Part shown: piece by piece, positions 54,501-64,000 of the stretch
How the letters are laid out: each line of letters starts with the position of its first letter
How positions within the stretch are numbered: position 1 is the stretch's first letter
Assembly (NCBI RefSeq): GCF_032854445.1
Contig: NC_088307.1
Location: 20,214,001-20,278,000 of the forward strand
Source: Liolophura sinensis
Lineage: Eukaryota > Mollusca > Polyplacophora > Chitonida > Chitonidae
Direction: 5' to 3'
Length of the DNA stretch: 64,000 nt
Notes under the pieces: model-generated
Told to the model about the DNA's origin: nothing
What the model saw: only the letters and a program-made list of their open reading frames with translations
Database searches by the model: none
Program-made: the position numbers and the translations under genes

Positions 54501-57500
54501 GTTTTTGCTCCACAACAAAGTGGAGCGAGGTGGGCCTATATTGTAAGTGGTAATACTATGTAACCTACTTTGTAGTATGCACATACAGCCACGAACCTTC
54601 TCTCCTAATCAGGCTGATATCAATAATAGACAATACGTAATCAATATCCTCTTTAAAGTGGGGCAAAATACCCACTTAACCAATACCTGTATTAAAATAC
54701 AGGGCAAACCATCAGATCCCACAAAATGCAGGATAAAACATTACATCTGGTAAAATACAGGATGTTTGTTCTGTTCGCAGATGAATATGACGTAAAGTCA
54801 TATCTGATTATATCGCAGAGCCAAATCTCGCTGATAATTGTACCATTTTACTTTCTGTAGTATTTTGGGCATTGCACGAAAAATTGGCATATGTGGGCAC
54901 GTCCAGTATCAAAATGCTTTAGTTATAATTCTAGTCTGTTTCTGACTAAACGCGGTCGCGTCTTGAAAAGCAGTCAATGCCTGGCTAACTCGTAATGTTG
55001 TTGCCTGTTGTTTTGTTGCCGGTTACCTTTTAGCCTTTGTGACTAGTGTGGGGCGGATTTCTGTTCTCTACATCCCTTCCACAAATGTTTGGATAGGGAA
55101 GCATCGCTGCGGACGTAAATTCTCTAGCACTTCTGTTGCATGTCTGGCTCACTGAGCCTTGTTTTTTTTAACTTCTTATAAATTGTCTTACCTTAGTCAT
55201 CCGCTTCTTTCCTCTTAAAATAATGCTCTCTTTAACGATTGATCTCTGGGAAGAAAACAAAATGAAGAATTATGTAGATGATTTATTTATTTGTATGATT
55301 GGTGTTTTACACCATAGTCAAGAATATTTACCTTATACGACGGCGGCCAGCATTATGGTAGGAGGAAACCAGGCACAGCCTGGGGGAAACCCGCGAGCAT
55401 CCGCCGGTAGCTGACAGATCTTCCTACGTATGGCCGGAGAGGAAGCCAGCATGGGCTGGACTTGAACTCATAGCGACCACATTGGTGAGAGGCTCCTGGG
55501 TCATTAAGCTGCGAGAGGGTGTGCCAATTAACTGAGACACGGAAGCCCCCCCCCCCCCCCCCACCAGTAATGTATATGAATATCACATTTTTTGATTGAT
55601 TGTTTTCTGTACTCTGTATATAAAAGTACATGTATATTGTCACAATGTTATAAACAAGGAACATCCTTTAGGTGGTATGTGTGTCGTACAATATACGGTA
55701 CACTATTAGAACAACTGCTGTGGTGGTGGGTTACATTTGGTGGAACTGAACCAATAGGGGAGTTCTGAGTTTTGCCAACAAAACTCTTTTGTTGGCAAAG
55801 ATAAAAAACGGTCCTACTGTGTTATGTGAATGGTGAAAAATGTTAGGCAACGTTTAGTTGAAAATGATTTACTGGTCAGGTATCTCACCCTTTTCCAGAG
55901 GCACAAATGACATCTCTTTCCTTTAGGAACTTCTGAAGTGCACAAGCGTTCAGCTTCTCAGTTTTCTCTATCATTTTTCCACTCTAAATTGCTTTTTTGC
56001 ACTTTTTTCAGACGCTAATGTTATAATGATTATGATCAAAAATAGTTGTCTAACATTTTTGTCAGGTGACATGATTTAGTTGGACTTTTTGTACCTTCAT
56101 CTAACTCGAAACTCCTCCATTGTTCAGAAATAAAACTCAGAAACAGACTCTACAAAAAATCATGTAAATTTCCGTTTGAAATAAATCGGAATACTTTCAA
56201 AACACAAAGGAACCAGGTAAATTCTCTGATTAAGAAAGCAAAAAAAAAAAACTCATGAACAAAAAGTAACTGTGAAAATATAATCTGGAAATGTTGGGAG
56301 TAAGTTGTAATGGAAACTCTCTGCACGACTCAGAAGTGGAACCCCCCGAAATTGTGCCTAAGACCAGTACCGAATTAGTAGGTATTACTGTTGAACTCCG
56401 TGATGTACTTGAGGTGCTGGAGTGTATTGATAGCGAACAAGGCTAATCGACCAGACGGGATCAGCCCCAAAATGCTTTTTATGCCAAACTTGAAATTTCT
56501 CCAATCTTGACGATCCTTCTTAACCTTTCATTAACTACAGGGAAATATCCTTCCTCTTGGAAAATTGCTAACGTTACACCTATATTTAAAACGGAAGATC
56601 AATCGAAAGTCGCAAACTATAGACCAATTTCTTTGCTTAGCTGCATTAGCAAGATATTTGAACACAGTGTGTTTCGAGCAGGTTTTAGCCATATTCGTCC
56701 TGAAATATCTCCAAATCAGTATGGCTTTCTTACCATCAAAAAACACAACACGTTGACCTTTATTTTGACATTGTTAAAGCCCTGGACGATGGGGAAGAAG
56801 TATTTTTCATATTTTTTGACATTTCCAAGGCTTTTGATCGAGTTTGGCACAAAGGCATCTGAGCTAAGCTAAAGTCACTGGAATAAAATGTGGAATGCTC
56901 AACTGGTTTGCGGACTATTTACAACATCGACAACAAAGAGTTGTACTGAAAGGTTTCCAGTCAGATCTCAGAGCATTGAGACCTGGAGTCCCACAGGGCT
57001 CTGTACTAGGCTCTTTACTGGTTTTTTTTGTTTTTAATAACGACCTTCCGCATGAAATTATTAATAATATTAAGTTACTGGCTGACGACACCTGTCTTTA
57101 CGTTATATCAGACGAACTGACATCGGAATACATCAATAGCTGTATAAATGATGACCTAGAAAAAATTGTTGTTTGAGCCAGAACTTGACTTGTTGAGCTC
57201 AATGCGAAAAAGACTGTAGCGCTTACCGTTTCGAGACACAGACAACCGTCACAGTTAATATTTAGTTTTTCAGGTGAAAGTATAACCCATTTTACATCAC
57301 ATAAACATTTAGGACTAGTTTTTGGTAATAATGGAAACCGGACCTATCAGATAGACAAACTCATAGAAGATGCCAATAAAAACTATCCATGTTCAGAGCA
57401 CTTAAATATCGTCTGAATCGAAAGTGCCTAGAAATTATGTACAAAAGTTTTATGAGACCATCACTGGAATATGGAGATGTAGTTTGGGACAATATTAGTG

Positions 57501-60500
57501 AAGGTCAAATAAGTACCATAGAAAGCATGGAAAAGGACGCACTCCGCGTCATTACTGGTTTAACTAAAAGTGTTGCCTCTAACCGGCTCTACAAAGAAGA
57601 TGTTACATGCATCGCCTGCAATTCTTCAAACGTAACCTCTAGGACGCATCTAGCAATGCATTTGAAAACAAGCTTCCACTACCAACACACCAGCGTAATC
57701 CGTACCAAATTTGATCAACAGACCAGTTTACAAGTTTTCGATGTAGAACAGCCACCTTTAGTAAATCTTTTTATTCCACAAACTGTGCGTGGCTGGAACA
57801 GTTTGCCATATTCGATTGGAAGAATTAAGAATTTTCAAGAATTCAAAATAGCTCTAGAAAAAATGCTATATCCGCCAGTTCCACCAGCATGGTATCATGC
57901 TGGAAACCGATGTTTAAGTATTATCTTGTGTAGATTAAGAAATGATGTAGCTCGCTAAATGCCAATTTGCATAACAAGTTCACTCTCCCAAATGTATCTG
58001 TGACAAGCCTCTAGAAACTGCAGCTCATTTCTTTTTAGAGTGTAGCAGATATGTTGTCCAGAGGGAGAACATGCTTAAAAATATCAGACAATCTGGTTAT
58101 TTGGACAACATTTCTGCTACCACTCTCCTTTACGGCTGTAGCCTTCTATCCACTGAACTGAATATAATAATTTGTTTAGAAGTCTGCTTCTACATTAGCA
58201 ATACCAAAAATGTTTAAATTTTTAACCCTGTTTGTTATATATAGTTACAATGTAAAAGCTCTCGATTAGACCTTGTGGTACGTCAAGACAGCCACCAAGT
58301 TAAGGTTGTGTATATAGGTTCGTGCATACATGTGGCTGCGCGCGCGTGTACATACGTGCTTTTATATGTATATGTGCTTGTTTGTATATACGGGTTTATT
58401 TATAAATGTTCATGTATGAGTTCATGATTTGTGCGCATGTATGCACAAATCAGTATACATACTTCTGTATGTATACATAAATACAATGTTTGTGCACAAT
58501 CTTGTAAACAATTCCTGTCAACTTTCATAAAAATAACAAAATGCAATTTTGACTTTTTACAAAGTTTTACAATGTATATATTATTACGAATATCACACGA
58601 TAGAAGCCTATGGCTTTCTGTGTAAGCAACTGAAATAAATACGTTTCAGCCAAATCCTTGGAAAAATTCGAAACATCCTTAATAGCGGCAGATGAAAAAA
58701 GTTGTAAAGCAACTTTAACTGGGATGGAAACTTTAGAAAGTGAACTAATATTTAGGAAAACATTGCCTAGGAAAACAGGTTCATCTTCCGATTTTTGTAT
58801 TTTCTTTTAAATAAATTTAGAAATACGCCATAATATGAAGTTAATTTTTTTTCTTAATTAAGACACACCGCAAATTATAAATGCTGAAAGACAAATTATA
58901 ATGGATAAAAGACAATAGTCACATCACTTTTTTATTTCCTTCAATGTCCTTAGTCATATCGGATATTAACACCCAACTAAGAGGGTATTTTTCGTAAATC
59001 GTTATCTTATTGTTAACTCAGTCTGAAGGAACATTCGTTCTTGCTCTCTTTCTTCGTAATAAAAGGCTTCTATGATCTTAAGATTTTGAATTTTCTCTCA
59101 AATACAATACACAAATATGTGAAAATGTTTAGGTAATTTAATTTCTTAAGGTACGCATCAAATTATAAATGCATAAAGATAAATCATTTTCCCCAAAAGA
59201 CAACAGTCACATGACTACTTATTTTATCTTCAATGTTCTTCATCATATCCGATATCAGCACCCAGCTGAGAATGTATTTTTTTTTAATTCATTATCATTT
59301 TGTTAACTCCCTCCAGCTAAGCTTTTGTTCGTGATTCGTTCCTAAGCAATGAAAGACAGGACACCAGGCTCGCTTCACCGCATACAAAAACACACATGGT
59401 ACCCCGTCAAGGCATGGTGTCCAGGCTCCCATTTTACTGAGAGTCGTATGTCGCACATCTGATTCTAAAGTAAATCTTACAACATACGACCGTTGCAGAA
59501 AACTTTCTATCCTTTATTGTGTACCGACTGGTAAAACGTACTACTTAGAACTTACAATTAAGATTGACGACTTAAAGATTTTTTCGTGAAATGATACCCA
59601 GGTGCTTACACCAGAAAACACATCAAATCTAGTCACAGAATGCTGACACAAGAGAGAAAACACTGCTCACCTATGGTATATTGGCACCAAAAATCATACA
59701 GCTCAGTCACGATATACTGACAGCAGAGAGCTAATCAATGTACACCGATTTGAAGCATTGCAGCCGGCAACCAGTTAATGGCAATGAAACAAAAGATTTT
59801 TGAATTAATTTGGAAAAATTCAGGTAAAGGAGAAAAGTGACGTTTTTAATGTGCATATAACTCGTCTCACCCCAGCCTCACGTTTCCTTCTGAAGATTAC
59901 ATTATCCTCCACCACTGCAGGTTTCTGGGAAGAAAGATAGAGAAAATGATAGTCATATGCGTTTAAACAGACATTAATATAACAGACGTCAACCAGCTGA
60001 CACAAGATAGGAAATGCCGCCTCCTCACGGCATGCTCCCAGAGAGGAAACATCGCTCAGCCACGGTATGTTGACTCCAGAGAGGAAACGCCGCGAAAAGC
60101 GAAAGTACACCAGAGGGCTCAATGTATACTAACTTAAAGCAGGATTTCCGAACATTTTCGATTTTTTTTCGGAAGAATTCAGGTAAGAAAAAAAAGTGCT
60201 ATTTTAATGGGAATGTAATTTGTCTCACCTTATCATTTCGCTTCTGTCTGTAGATTGCCTCACCCTCAATAACGCCAGGTTTCTTGGAAAAATATATGAA
60301 AATTGATGAATCTAAGCGCTAAATAGACAGTGGTAAGTCAGCTGTCAACCCAAATGGATGTTTTGGGAAAAGAATCGCAAGAACAATTCCCAAAACAACA
60401 TTCGCCAGAAAAAACCAAAGTACTAAGAAATTATGTCAGTATAAGGACAGGTCCATGCAAAGAAAAGCAGTAAACATATTTCAATGATGATGGTTACGCA

Positions 60501-63500
60501 CAAGGAATGTTCTACAAGAATAAATTAAATTAGCGCCAAATGCTGTACCATGCTTGTATTTAAGTGGACAATAATAAAAATATATCTCACTGAGGCTGTG
60601 ATATAGCCACTGTTCATACATCCGACGTCGCATGCTTGTTGAATATACCGTTCCCAGACCGGGGTGAAGCGGAATTACATGTACGCACGGTTATGAAACA
60701 GAATGCTGAATACTATGGGTACCCTGTTCAAAACTTACTTTTAAAAGAATTATGCTCTTTGTGTAAGACATTTGTAAAATATACACTTAGCGCTCAAAAT
60801 ATGACCCTTAGAAGTTAACTAATATGCCGGAAATGATATTGTTCTACGGTGACCTTTAGAATTTCTACTGTCCTTCAAATAAAAGGTCACAGTTCGAGAA
60901 TAATAATGGACGGAAAAGAAGGAGAGTCTAGGTGATATCATTTCTCTCACGCAATTATCAATGTTTAATAGTAATCCCTTCCGAGCGTCGTCGAGTGTAG
61001 GTTCGTCGGGCCAAAGATGTGGCCGTTGTCACAGATGTGCCCTTAAGTCGTTGGTTTCCTCAGTCCGCAATAAATCTAGAAATTTCCCGGCTAATGCAAC
61101 CATGTTGTCCCCCCACTTTGCCTGTCTTACCTGTGCAGGTAGTGCGAAACACTCCAACCACTTTGTATTTTTTTTTATTTATTTGATTGGTGCTTTACGC
61201 CGTAATCAAGAATATTTCACTTATACGACGGCGCCCAGTATTATGGTGGGTTGAAACCAGGCAACGCTCGGGGGAAACCCACGACGGTTTCTGGAAGACC
61301 TTCCACGTACGGCTGCAAACCACTTTGTTAGCTGATGATTCAACCCCAACGCATAGTGATGACTGCATTTGGTAACTGGACCTAAAATATCCAAATGCAC
61401 CCTCTCCAATGGCGCACCTGCATGAAAAGACAAGAGAGCTACCCTAGGCGTTCTGCTCAGTTTCTTCTGCCTACGCTGCAAATGCGAACGCAAATATCCC
61501 AATTCGTCTTGTGCCCATTCTAGAAAAACGACTGTCCGACCTTGGCAATCGTTTTGTCCCTTCCCAAATGGCAACTTGGTTAGGAACCAAGAAACTGGAA
61601 ACAAAACAGGTGTTTTGTGTTGCAGCACCTCCGTGTCCGCGGCGTCAAAGTAATACAGCTGTAGAATACGCTCTTCACTCCAGACTGCACCCTAATTAAC
61701 TCTGCTCCGAGAGTAAAGTCGCTTGCGTTGGTGTCAAATTGAAAATGACCTTTACCATTGAGATAGCCTAGCACAGGAGCTTTACCTAACACCATCTTGA
61801 TGGCACTGAAAGTAATAAGATGTTCCGGTTCTTAGATAGGGGAGACGCAAACGCAGCGAATCCCTTTATATGCTCCCTGTGGTTGTTTGCAAATCCCAAA
61901 AAACTATTTTGCATCCTTCGTACACCTCGGTAGCGGGCAATCTTGAACGCCACTCCACATATCCACACTACCACCTTCCCTGGAAATGAAACTTCTGTCT
62001 GGAAAAGGTGACACTTCGTCAGTTTAAGTTTCAGTCCTTGATGACACATTAGTATAATCTGTTTGGTGCTGAAACGAGTTGCTCAGAACACTGACGTCAT
62101 CAAGGTGTGCCAAATTACTTGCCATATAATCCCTCGCAACACTAGATCCATAAAGTAGCCGAAAGTTTTTACAGACCCAAATGGCATTCACGCGTTTCAT
62201 ACAATTCGTATTTTGTATTGAAAGCAGTTTTCCCACGATCATCTTTATGAACTTTCTCCCGCCAATACCCAGAAGTCATGTCATGTGTGGAAAATCAAAT
62301 ATTTCCAGAAACAGCATCCAAACAGTCGTTTATTAGCGACAGGCTAAAAACAATTTTTGACTCCAGAGAAGAAACACTTGTCTTACCTCAGCCTCTCGCT
62401 TCTTTCTGAAGATTGCATCATCTTCAATGACGTCAGGTGTCTGGGAAGAAAACAAAAATTAAAATGATGCATCTCTGACCTTAGTATACCGGTCATCAAT
62501 CAACTGATAGGTGAGAGGAAATACTGATATGTCATTGGATGCTGACACAAGAGAGGAAATGCCGACATGTCACGGAAAATAGACACAAGAGAGGAAATAC
62601 CACCCGGTCACGGAACGATGACACTAGGGAGAAAAATGCTCAGCCACGTTATATTGATATAAGAGAGGAAATACTGCACAGCAATGGTATATTGACACCA
62701 GAAAGGAAACACCGTTAGTCACGGTATTTTAACATCAGAGAGTTCAATGTATATTGACATGAAGCAAAGCAACTCGCCACCAGTTTATGGCTATCAGGAA
62801 CGTAACATTTCCGATTTTCTTTATAAAACTGCAGGTAAATAAAAATAAAGTGCAGTTTTCAACGAGCAAGTAATTTGTCTCACCTCAGCCCCTCTCTTCT
62901 TTCGGAAGATGGCATAATCCTCAATGACGTCATGTTTCTGGGAAGAAAACAAAGATTAAAGTGATGCATCCCTGACCTTAGTATACGAGCTGTCAGTCAG
63001 CTGATACAAGAGAGGAAATACCGACATGTCACGGGATGCTGACATAAGAGAAGAAATGCCACCGTGTCACGGAACAATGACCCGAGAGAGGAAATGCCAC
63101 CCAGTCACGGAACGATGACACTAGGGAGAAAAATGCTCAGCCACGGTATATTGGCATCAGGGAGGAAACATTGCTCAGCAACGGTATATTGACACCAGAA
63201 AGGAAACACCCTAAGTCACGGTATTTTAACACCAGAGAGTTCAATGTATATTGACATGAAGCAAGACAACTCGCCACCAGTTTAGGGCTATCAGGGACGT
63301 AACATTTCCAATTTTCTTTATAAAACTGCAGGTAAAAAATAAAATGCTGTTTTCAACGAGCAAATAATTTGTCTCACCTCAGCCTCTCTCTTCTTTCGGA
63401 AGATTGCATCATCCTCGATGACGTCATGTTTCTGGGAAGAAAACAAACATAAATCAACACAAACAAGTGAGGATATACCGACATGTCACTGGATGCTCAC

Positions 63501-64000
63501 ACAAGAGATGAAATGCTACCCGGTTACGGAGCGATGACCGAGAGGGGAAATTCCAACCGGTCACGGAACGATGACACCAGGGAGGACAATGCTCAGCCAC
63601 GGTATATTGACATCAGAGAGGAAACATTGCTCATCAACGGTATATTGACACCAGAAAGGACACACTCTCAGTCACGGTATTTTAACACCTCAGAGTTCAA
63701 TGTATACTGACACGAAGCAAAGCAACTCGCCACCAGTTTATGGCTATCAGGGACGTAACATTTCCAATTTTCTTTATAAAAATGAAGGTAAAAAAAAGTG
63801 CTGTTTTTAACGAGCAAGTAATTTGTCTCACCTCAGCCTCTCTCTTCTTTCTGAAGATGGCATCATCCTCAATGACGTCATGTTTCTGGGAAGAAAACAA
63901 AGATTAAAGTGATGCATCTCTGACCTTAGAATACGAGCTGTCAGTCAGCTGATACAAGAGAGGAAATACCGACATGTCACGGGATGCTGACATAAGAGAA
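48524..64000 (-). CDS. Gene B: paralogue of gene A, partial (5-prime end beyond the window)
   Basis: A second array of the same phase-0 micro-exons on the same strand. Seven have good splice sites and open frames (63832, 63378, 62884, 62387, 60229, 59871, 55192). These are followed, in transcript order, by decayed modules near 53126, 50396, 49892 and 49130 and by a terminal exon at 48538. Modules have the form KHDVIEDDAIFRKKREAE. The signal-peptide exon is not in the window. Introns carry repeats also seen in gene A (48-bp GATAGACGTACAG family near 52.7 kb), supporting tandem gene duplication. The damaged 3-prime modules would truncate or derange the product unless skipped, so gene B may be a partial pseudogene or may be spliced around them. 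Confidence 0.72.
48886..49083 (-). mobile_element. SINE beside a decayed gene B exon, with target duplication
   Basis: The copy lacks the outer tRNA head. Flanks GTAGTAATTTTAT before and GTAGTAACTTTAT after look like a target-site duplication. It ends about 45 bp from the exon relic at 49130. Confidence 0.8.
49130..49189 (-). pseudogene. Gene B micro-exon with mutated donor
   Basis: Acceptor ATGTTCAG opens 20 codons, GNVNIVTADEINLKRTRAAK, but the donor position reads AAG|atgaga where relatives have AAG|gtgaga. The basic site is KRTR in place of RKKR. It is the positional counterpart of the gene A exon at 15117. Confidence 0.62.
49892..49961 (-). pseudogene. Gene B RKKRAAK-type micro-exon, boundaries disrupted
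   Basis: The module frame AAEKIVIQDIDNIRKKRAAK is clear. The best acceptor (CTTCAG at the right end) puts the exon in the wrong phase, and the expected GT directly after AAG is replaced by GACAGGT. It is probably decayed, or spliced in a way I cannot fix from sequence. Confidence 0.5.
50235..50395. repeat. Short tandem repeat, about 39 bp
   Basis: Four copies of GTTCTCAAGGCTTTACCTGG TTGACGTCACAT-like sequence, ending at the donor of the relic exon at 50396. Confidence 0.85.
50396..50458 (-). pseudogene. Gene B micro-exon with a stop in the basic site
   Basis: Acceptor ATTTCAG, 21 codons, donor CAG|gtgagt, phase 0-0. It reads EDYQGIVGGNMAEMRRK, then TGA, then TAQ. The stop occupies the Arg position of RRKR; CGA to TGA is one transition. 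Splice sites are intact, so inclusion would end the protein here. Confidence 0.7.
50556..50660 (+). mobile_element. SINE fragment in a gene B intron
   Basis: ACCAGGCTCTGCCCGTTTTC through GCGTAAACACCAATCAAATA. Confidence 0.7.
51200..51630. repeat. GAT/GAC-rich microsatellite region
   Basis: Interrupted (GATGAT)n and (GACGAC)n runs. Asp-, His- or Ser-rich open frames here come from the repeat. Confidence 0.9.
51850..52060. repeat. Tandem repeat, about 33 bp
   Basis: Six units of GTAGTCCCACAGCTACGATA CTGGACTACTAGT, degenerate, in a gene B intron. Confidence 0.85.
52245..52445 (-). mobile_element. SINE, tail-truncated
   Basis: Head and body are present (GCCAGCATTATGGTGGGAGG to AAGTGAGCCATGGAGGCCAC), without the tail. 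Confidence 0.8.
53126..53179 (-). pseudogene. Decayed gene B micro-exon with internal stop
   Basis: Acceptor TTGACAG and donor GAG|gtgaat bound 54 nt in phase 0, reading ECKGVI, then TAA, then DIVIGRQKRKE. The size, phase and QKR site fit the family, and the stop shows decay. Its donor-side flank is duplicated at about 54434-54501. Confidence 0.6.
53240..54430. repeat. 29-bp minisatellite
   Basis: About 40 tandem copies of CTACTGGAGAAACCATGAAA TCTGACAAA with variants (GGAGAATCCACGAAATC; TATAAAAATACAGGACGAAC). There are no unique spacers. Flanked on both sides by copies of a 65-bp sequence. Confidence 0.95.
55192..55245 (-). CDS. Gene B micro-exon, divergent
   Basis: Acceptor CTTCCCAG, 18 codons, donor AAG|gtaaga, phase 0-0. 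It encodes RSIVKESIILRGKKRMTK. The acidic ED pair is KE here and the tail is MTK, but the length, phase and GKKR site are kept. Confidence 0.8.
55280..55545 (-). mobile_element. Full-length SINE in a gene B intron
   Basis: Minus-orientation copy from the tail (TTTATTTATTTGTATGATTGG) to the tRNA-like head (AACTGAGACACGGAAGCC). Its head abuts a run of about 18 C. Confidence 0.85.
55545..55565. repeat. Poly-C run
   Basis: About 18 consecutive C after the SINE head at 55545; the exact length is likely to be unreliable. Confidence 0.9.
56330..58175 (+). mobile_element. Broken non-LTR retrotransposon (LINE reverse transcriptase)
   Basis: A 5-prime-truncated, frameshifted reverse-transcriptase region in an intron of gene B. 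Order: SSWKIANVTPIFK and NYRPISLL (about 56555-56640); FDISKAFDRVWHKGI with a frameshift near 56815-56860; YLQHRQQRVVLKGF then GVPQGSVLGSLL (about 56920-57020); LLADDTCLYV, the active-site ADD motif, near 57080; a post-RT part at 57389-57958; and an ETAAHFFLECSRYV zinc-like C-terminus near 58015-58050. The motif set fits the Jockey/I/CR1-type group. It is not functional as read. Confidence 0.88.
58855..59325. repeat. Tandem duplication of about 290 bp
   Basis: AATTATAAATGC, AAAGACAATAGTCACAT, GATATTAACACCCAACTAAG and TTGTTAACTC occur in both halves with about 25% divergence. Gene B intron. Confidence 0.7.
59871..59924 (-). CDS. Gene B micro-exon
   Basis: Acceptor TTCCCAG, 18 codons, donor GGG|gtgaga, phase 0-0. 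It encodes KPAVVEDNVIFRRKREAG, closest to the alpha and beta modules of gene A. Confidence 0.87.
60229..60282 (-). CDS. Gene B micro-exon
   Basis: Acceptor TTCCAAG, 18 codons, donor AAG|gtgaga, phase 0-0. It encodes KPGVIEGEAIYRQKRNDK. The acceptor has A before AG, which is weaker than in its sisters, and the tripeptide is NDK. Confidence 0.8.
60960..62260 (-). mobile_element. Broken Ty3-type (gypsy/mdg-like) retrotransposon pol fragment, split by a SINE
   Basis: On the minus strand, from high to low coordinates: reverse-transcriptase end (HLDDVSVLSNSFQ in place of YLDD; GLKLKLTKC), connection (FLGFANNHREHIKGFA), RNase H start (FDTNASDFTLGAELIRVQSG), then integrase (GAPLERVHLDILGP) up to LTKWF. 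A SINE interrupts there, and integrase resumes with TKWLECFALPAQ below 61156. Frameshifts and missing parts make it non-functional. No LTRs are visible. Confidence 0.85.
61167..61317 (-). mobile_element. SINE inserted in Ty3-type integrase, with target-site duplication
   Basis: A head-truncated copy of the common SINE in minus orientation. It is flanked by perfect 11-bp direct repeats AACCACTTTGT at 61156-61166 and 61318-61328, which lie in the integrase TKW codons. The nesting shows the SINE moved after the retroelement. Confidence 0.9.
62387..62440 (-). CDS. Gene B micro-exon
   Basis: Acceptor TTCCCAG, 18 codons, donor GAG|gtaaga, phase 0-0. It encodes TPDVIEDDAIFRKKREAE. Confidence 0.87.
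62884..62937 (-). CDS. Gene B micro-exon
   Basis: Acceptor TTCCCAG, 18 codons, donor GAG|gtgaga, phase 0-0. It encodes KHDVIEDYAIFRKKRGAE (D to Y in the acidic core, E to G after the basic site). Confidence 0.87.
63378..63431 (-). CDS. Gene B micro-exon
   Basis: Acceptor TTCCCAG, 18 codons, donor GAG|gtgaga, phase 0-0. It encodes KHDVIEDDAIFRKKREAE, identical in protein to the exon at 63832. Confidence 0.88.
63832..63885 (-). CDS. Gene B micro-exon
   Basis: Acceptor TTCCCAG, 18 codons, donor GAG|gtgaga, phase 0-0. It encodes KHDVIEDDAIFRKKREAE. It belongs to a recent tandem amplification with the next three exons. Confidence 0.88.

Larger units (their letters stand above)
62387..64000. repeat. 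About 495-bp tandem units, each with one gene B exon
   Basis: Exons at 62387, 62884, 63378 and 63832 are spaced 497, 494 and 454 bp apart and sit in near-identical intron sequence. Inside each intron are degenerate repeats of about 33 bp (CACGGTATATTGACACCAGA GAGGAAAC). The array runs off the right edge. Confidence 0.9.

Noticed and set aside
60961-61254. Plus-strand open frame with a Cys-rich CGRCHRC segment
   Set aside because: It is the antisense of the Ty3-type integrase fragment and of the nested SINE.

Overview
The window is nuclear DNA from an animal, most likely a mollusc (a gastropod or bivalve; another lophotrochozoan is possible). It is AT-rich and intron-dominated, with short exons bounded by GT/AG sites and no operons. 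It carries many copies of a tRNA-headed SINE of the type I know from molluscan genomes, ending in a run like CGGCGTAAAACACCAATC followed by (AAAT)n. It also holds several minisatellites and worn retrotransposons. The species assignment is inference. No long single-exon gene is present, and most open frames over 60 codons are repeat read-through.

The main content is two minus-strand genes of one unfamiliar family. Gene A (about 13.77-39.99 kb) starts with a signal-peptide exon. It continues through about 24 intact micro-exons, nearly all 45-63 nt and all phase 0 at both ends. Almost every one encodes a single module: a short acidic/hydrophobic stretch (type KPIVIEDDVIF), then a furin-like basic site (KKKR or RKKR), then EAE or a similar tripeptide. 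The last exon adds four residues and a stop. My spliced model is about 472 residues. I read it as a secreted multi-peptide precursor in which one exon equals one peptide; function is unknown. Gene B (48.5 kb to beyond the right edge) is a paralogue with the same exon grammar. It is freshly amplified at its upstream end (four copies in about 1.5 kb), partly decayed at its downstream end, and has a homologous terminal exon. Decayed exons, with lost splice sites, stops or lost basic sites, lie among the intact ones and record birth and death of modules.

On the plus strand at 6.5-11.2 kb is a four-exon gene for a small secreted protein with an NTF2-fold SnoaL/DUF4440-like domain and a Tyr/Asn/Pro-rich tail. 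One intron junction does not keep frame in the window as given.

Layout: 0-1.35 kb, an 84-bp minisatellite split by a SINE. 1.35-6.5 kb, mostly featureless with SINE pieces. 6.5-11.2 kb, the SnoaL-like gene with SINEs and a LINE tail in its introns. 11.5-12.0 kb, a MITE-like element. 13.8-40 kb, gene A with 48-bp and 22-bp tandem arrays in its introns. 40-48.4 kb, non-coding, with an inverted-repeat pair, a second MITE-like copy, degenerate repeats and a tRNA-headed SINE. 48.5-64 kb, gene B, whose introns hold a 29-bp minisatellite, a broken LINE and a broken Ty3-type retrotransposon that is itself split by a SINE.
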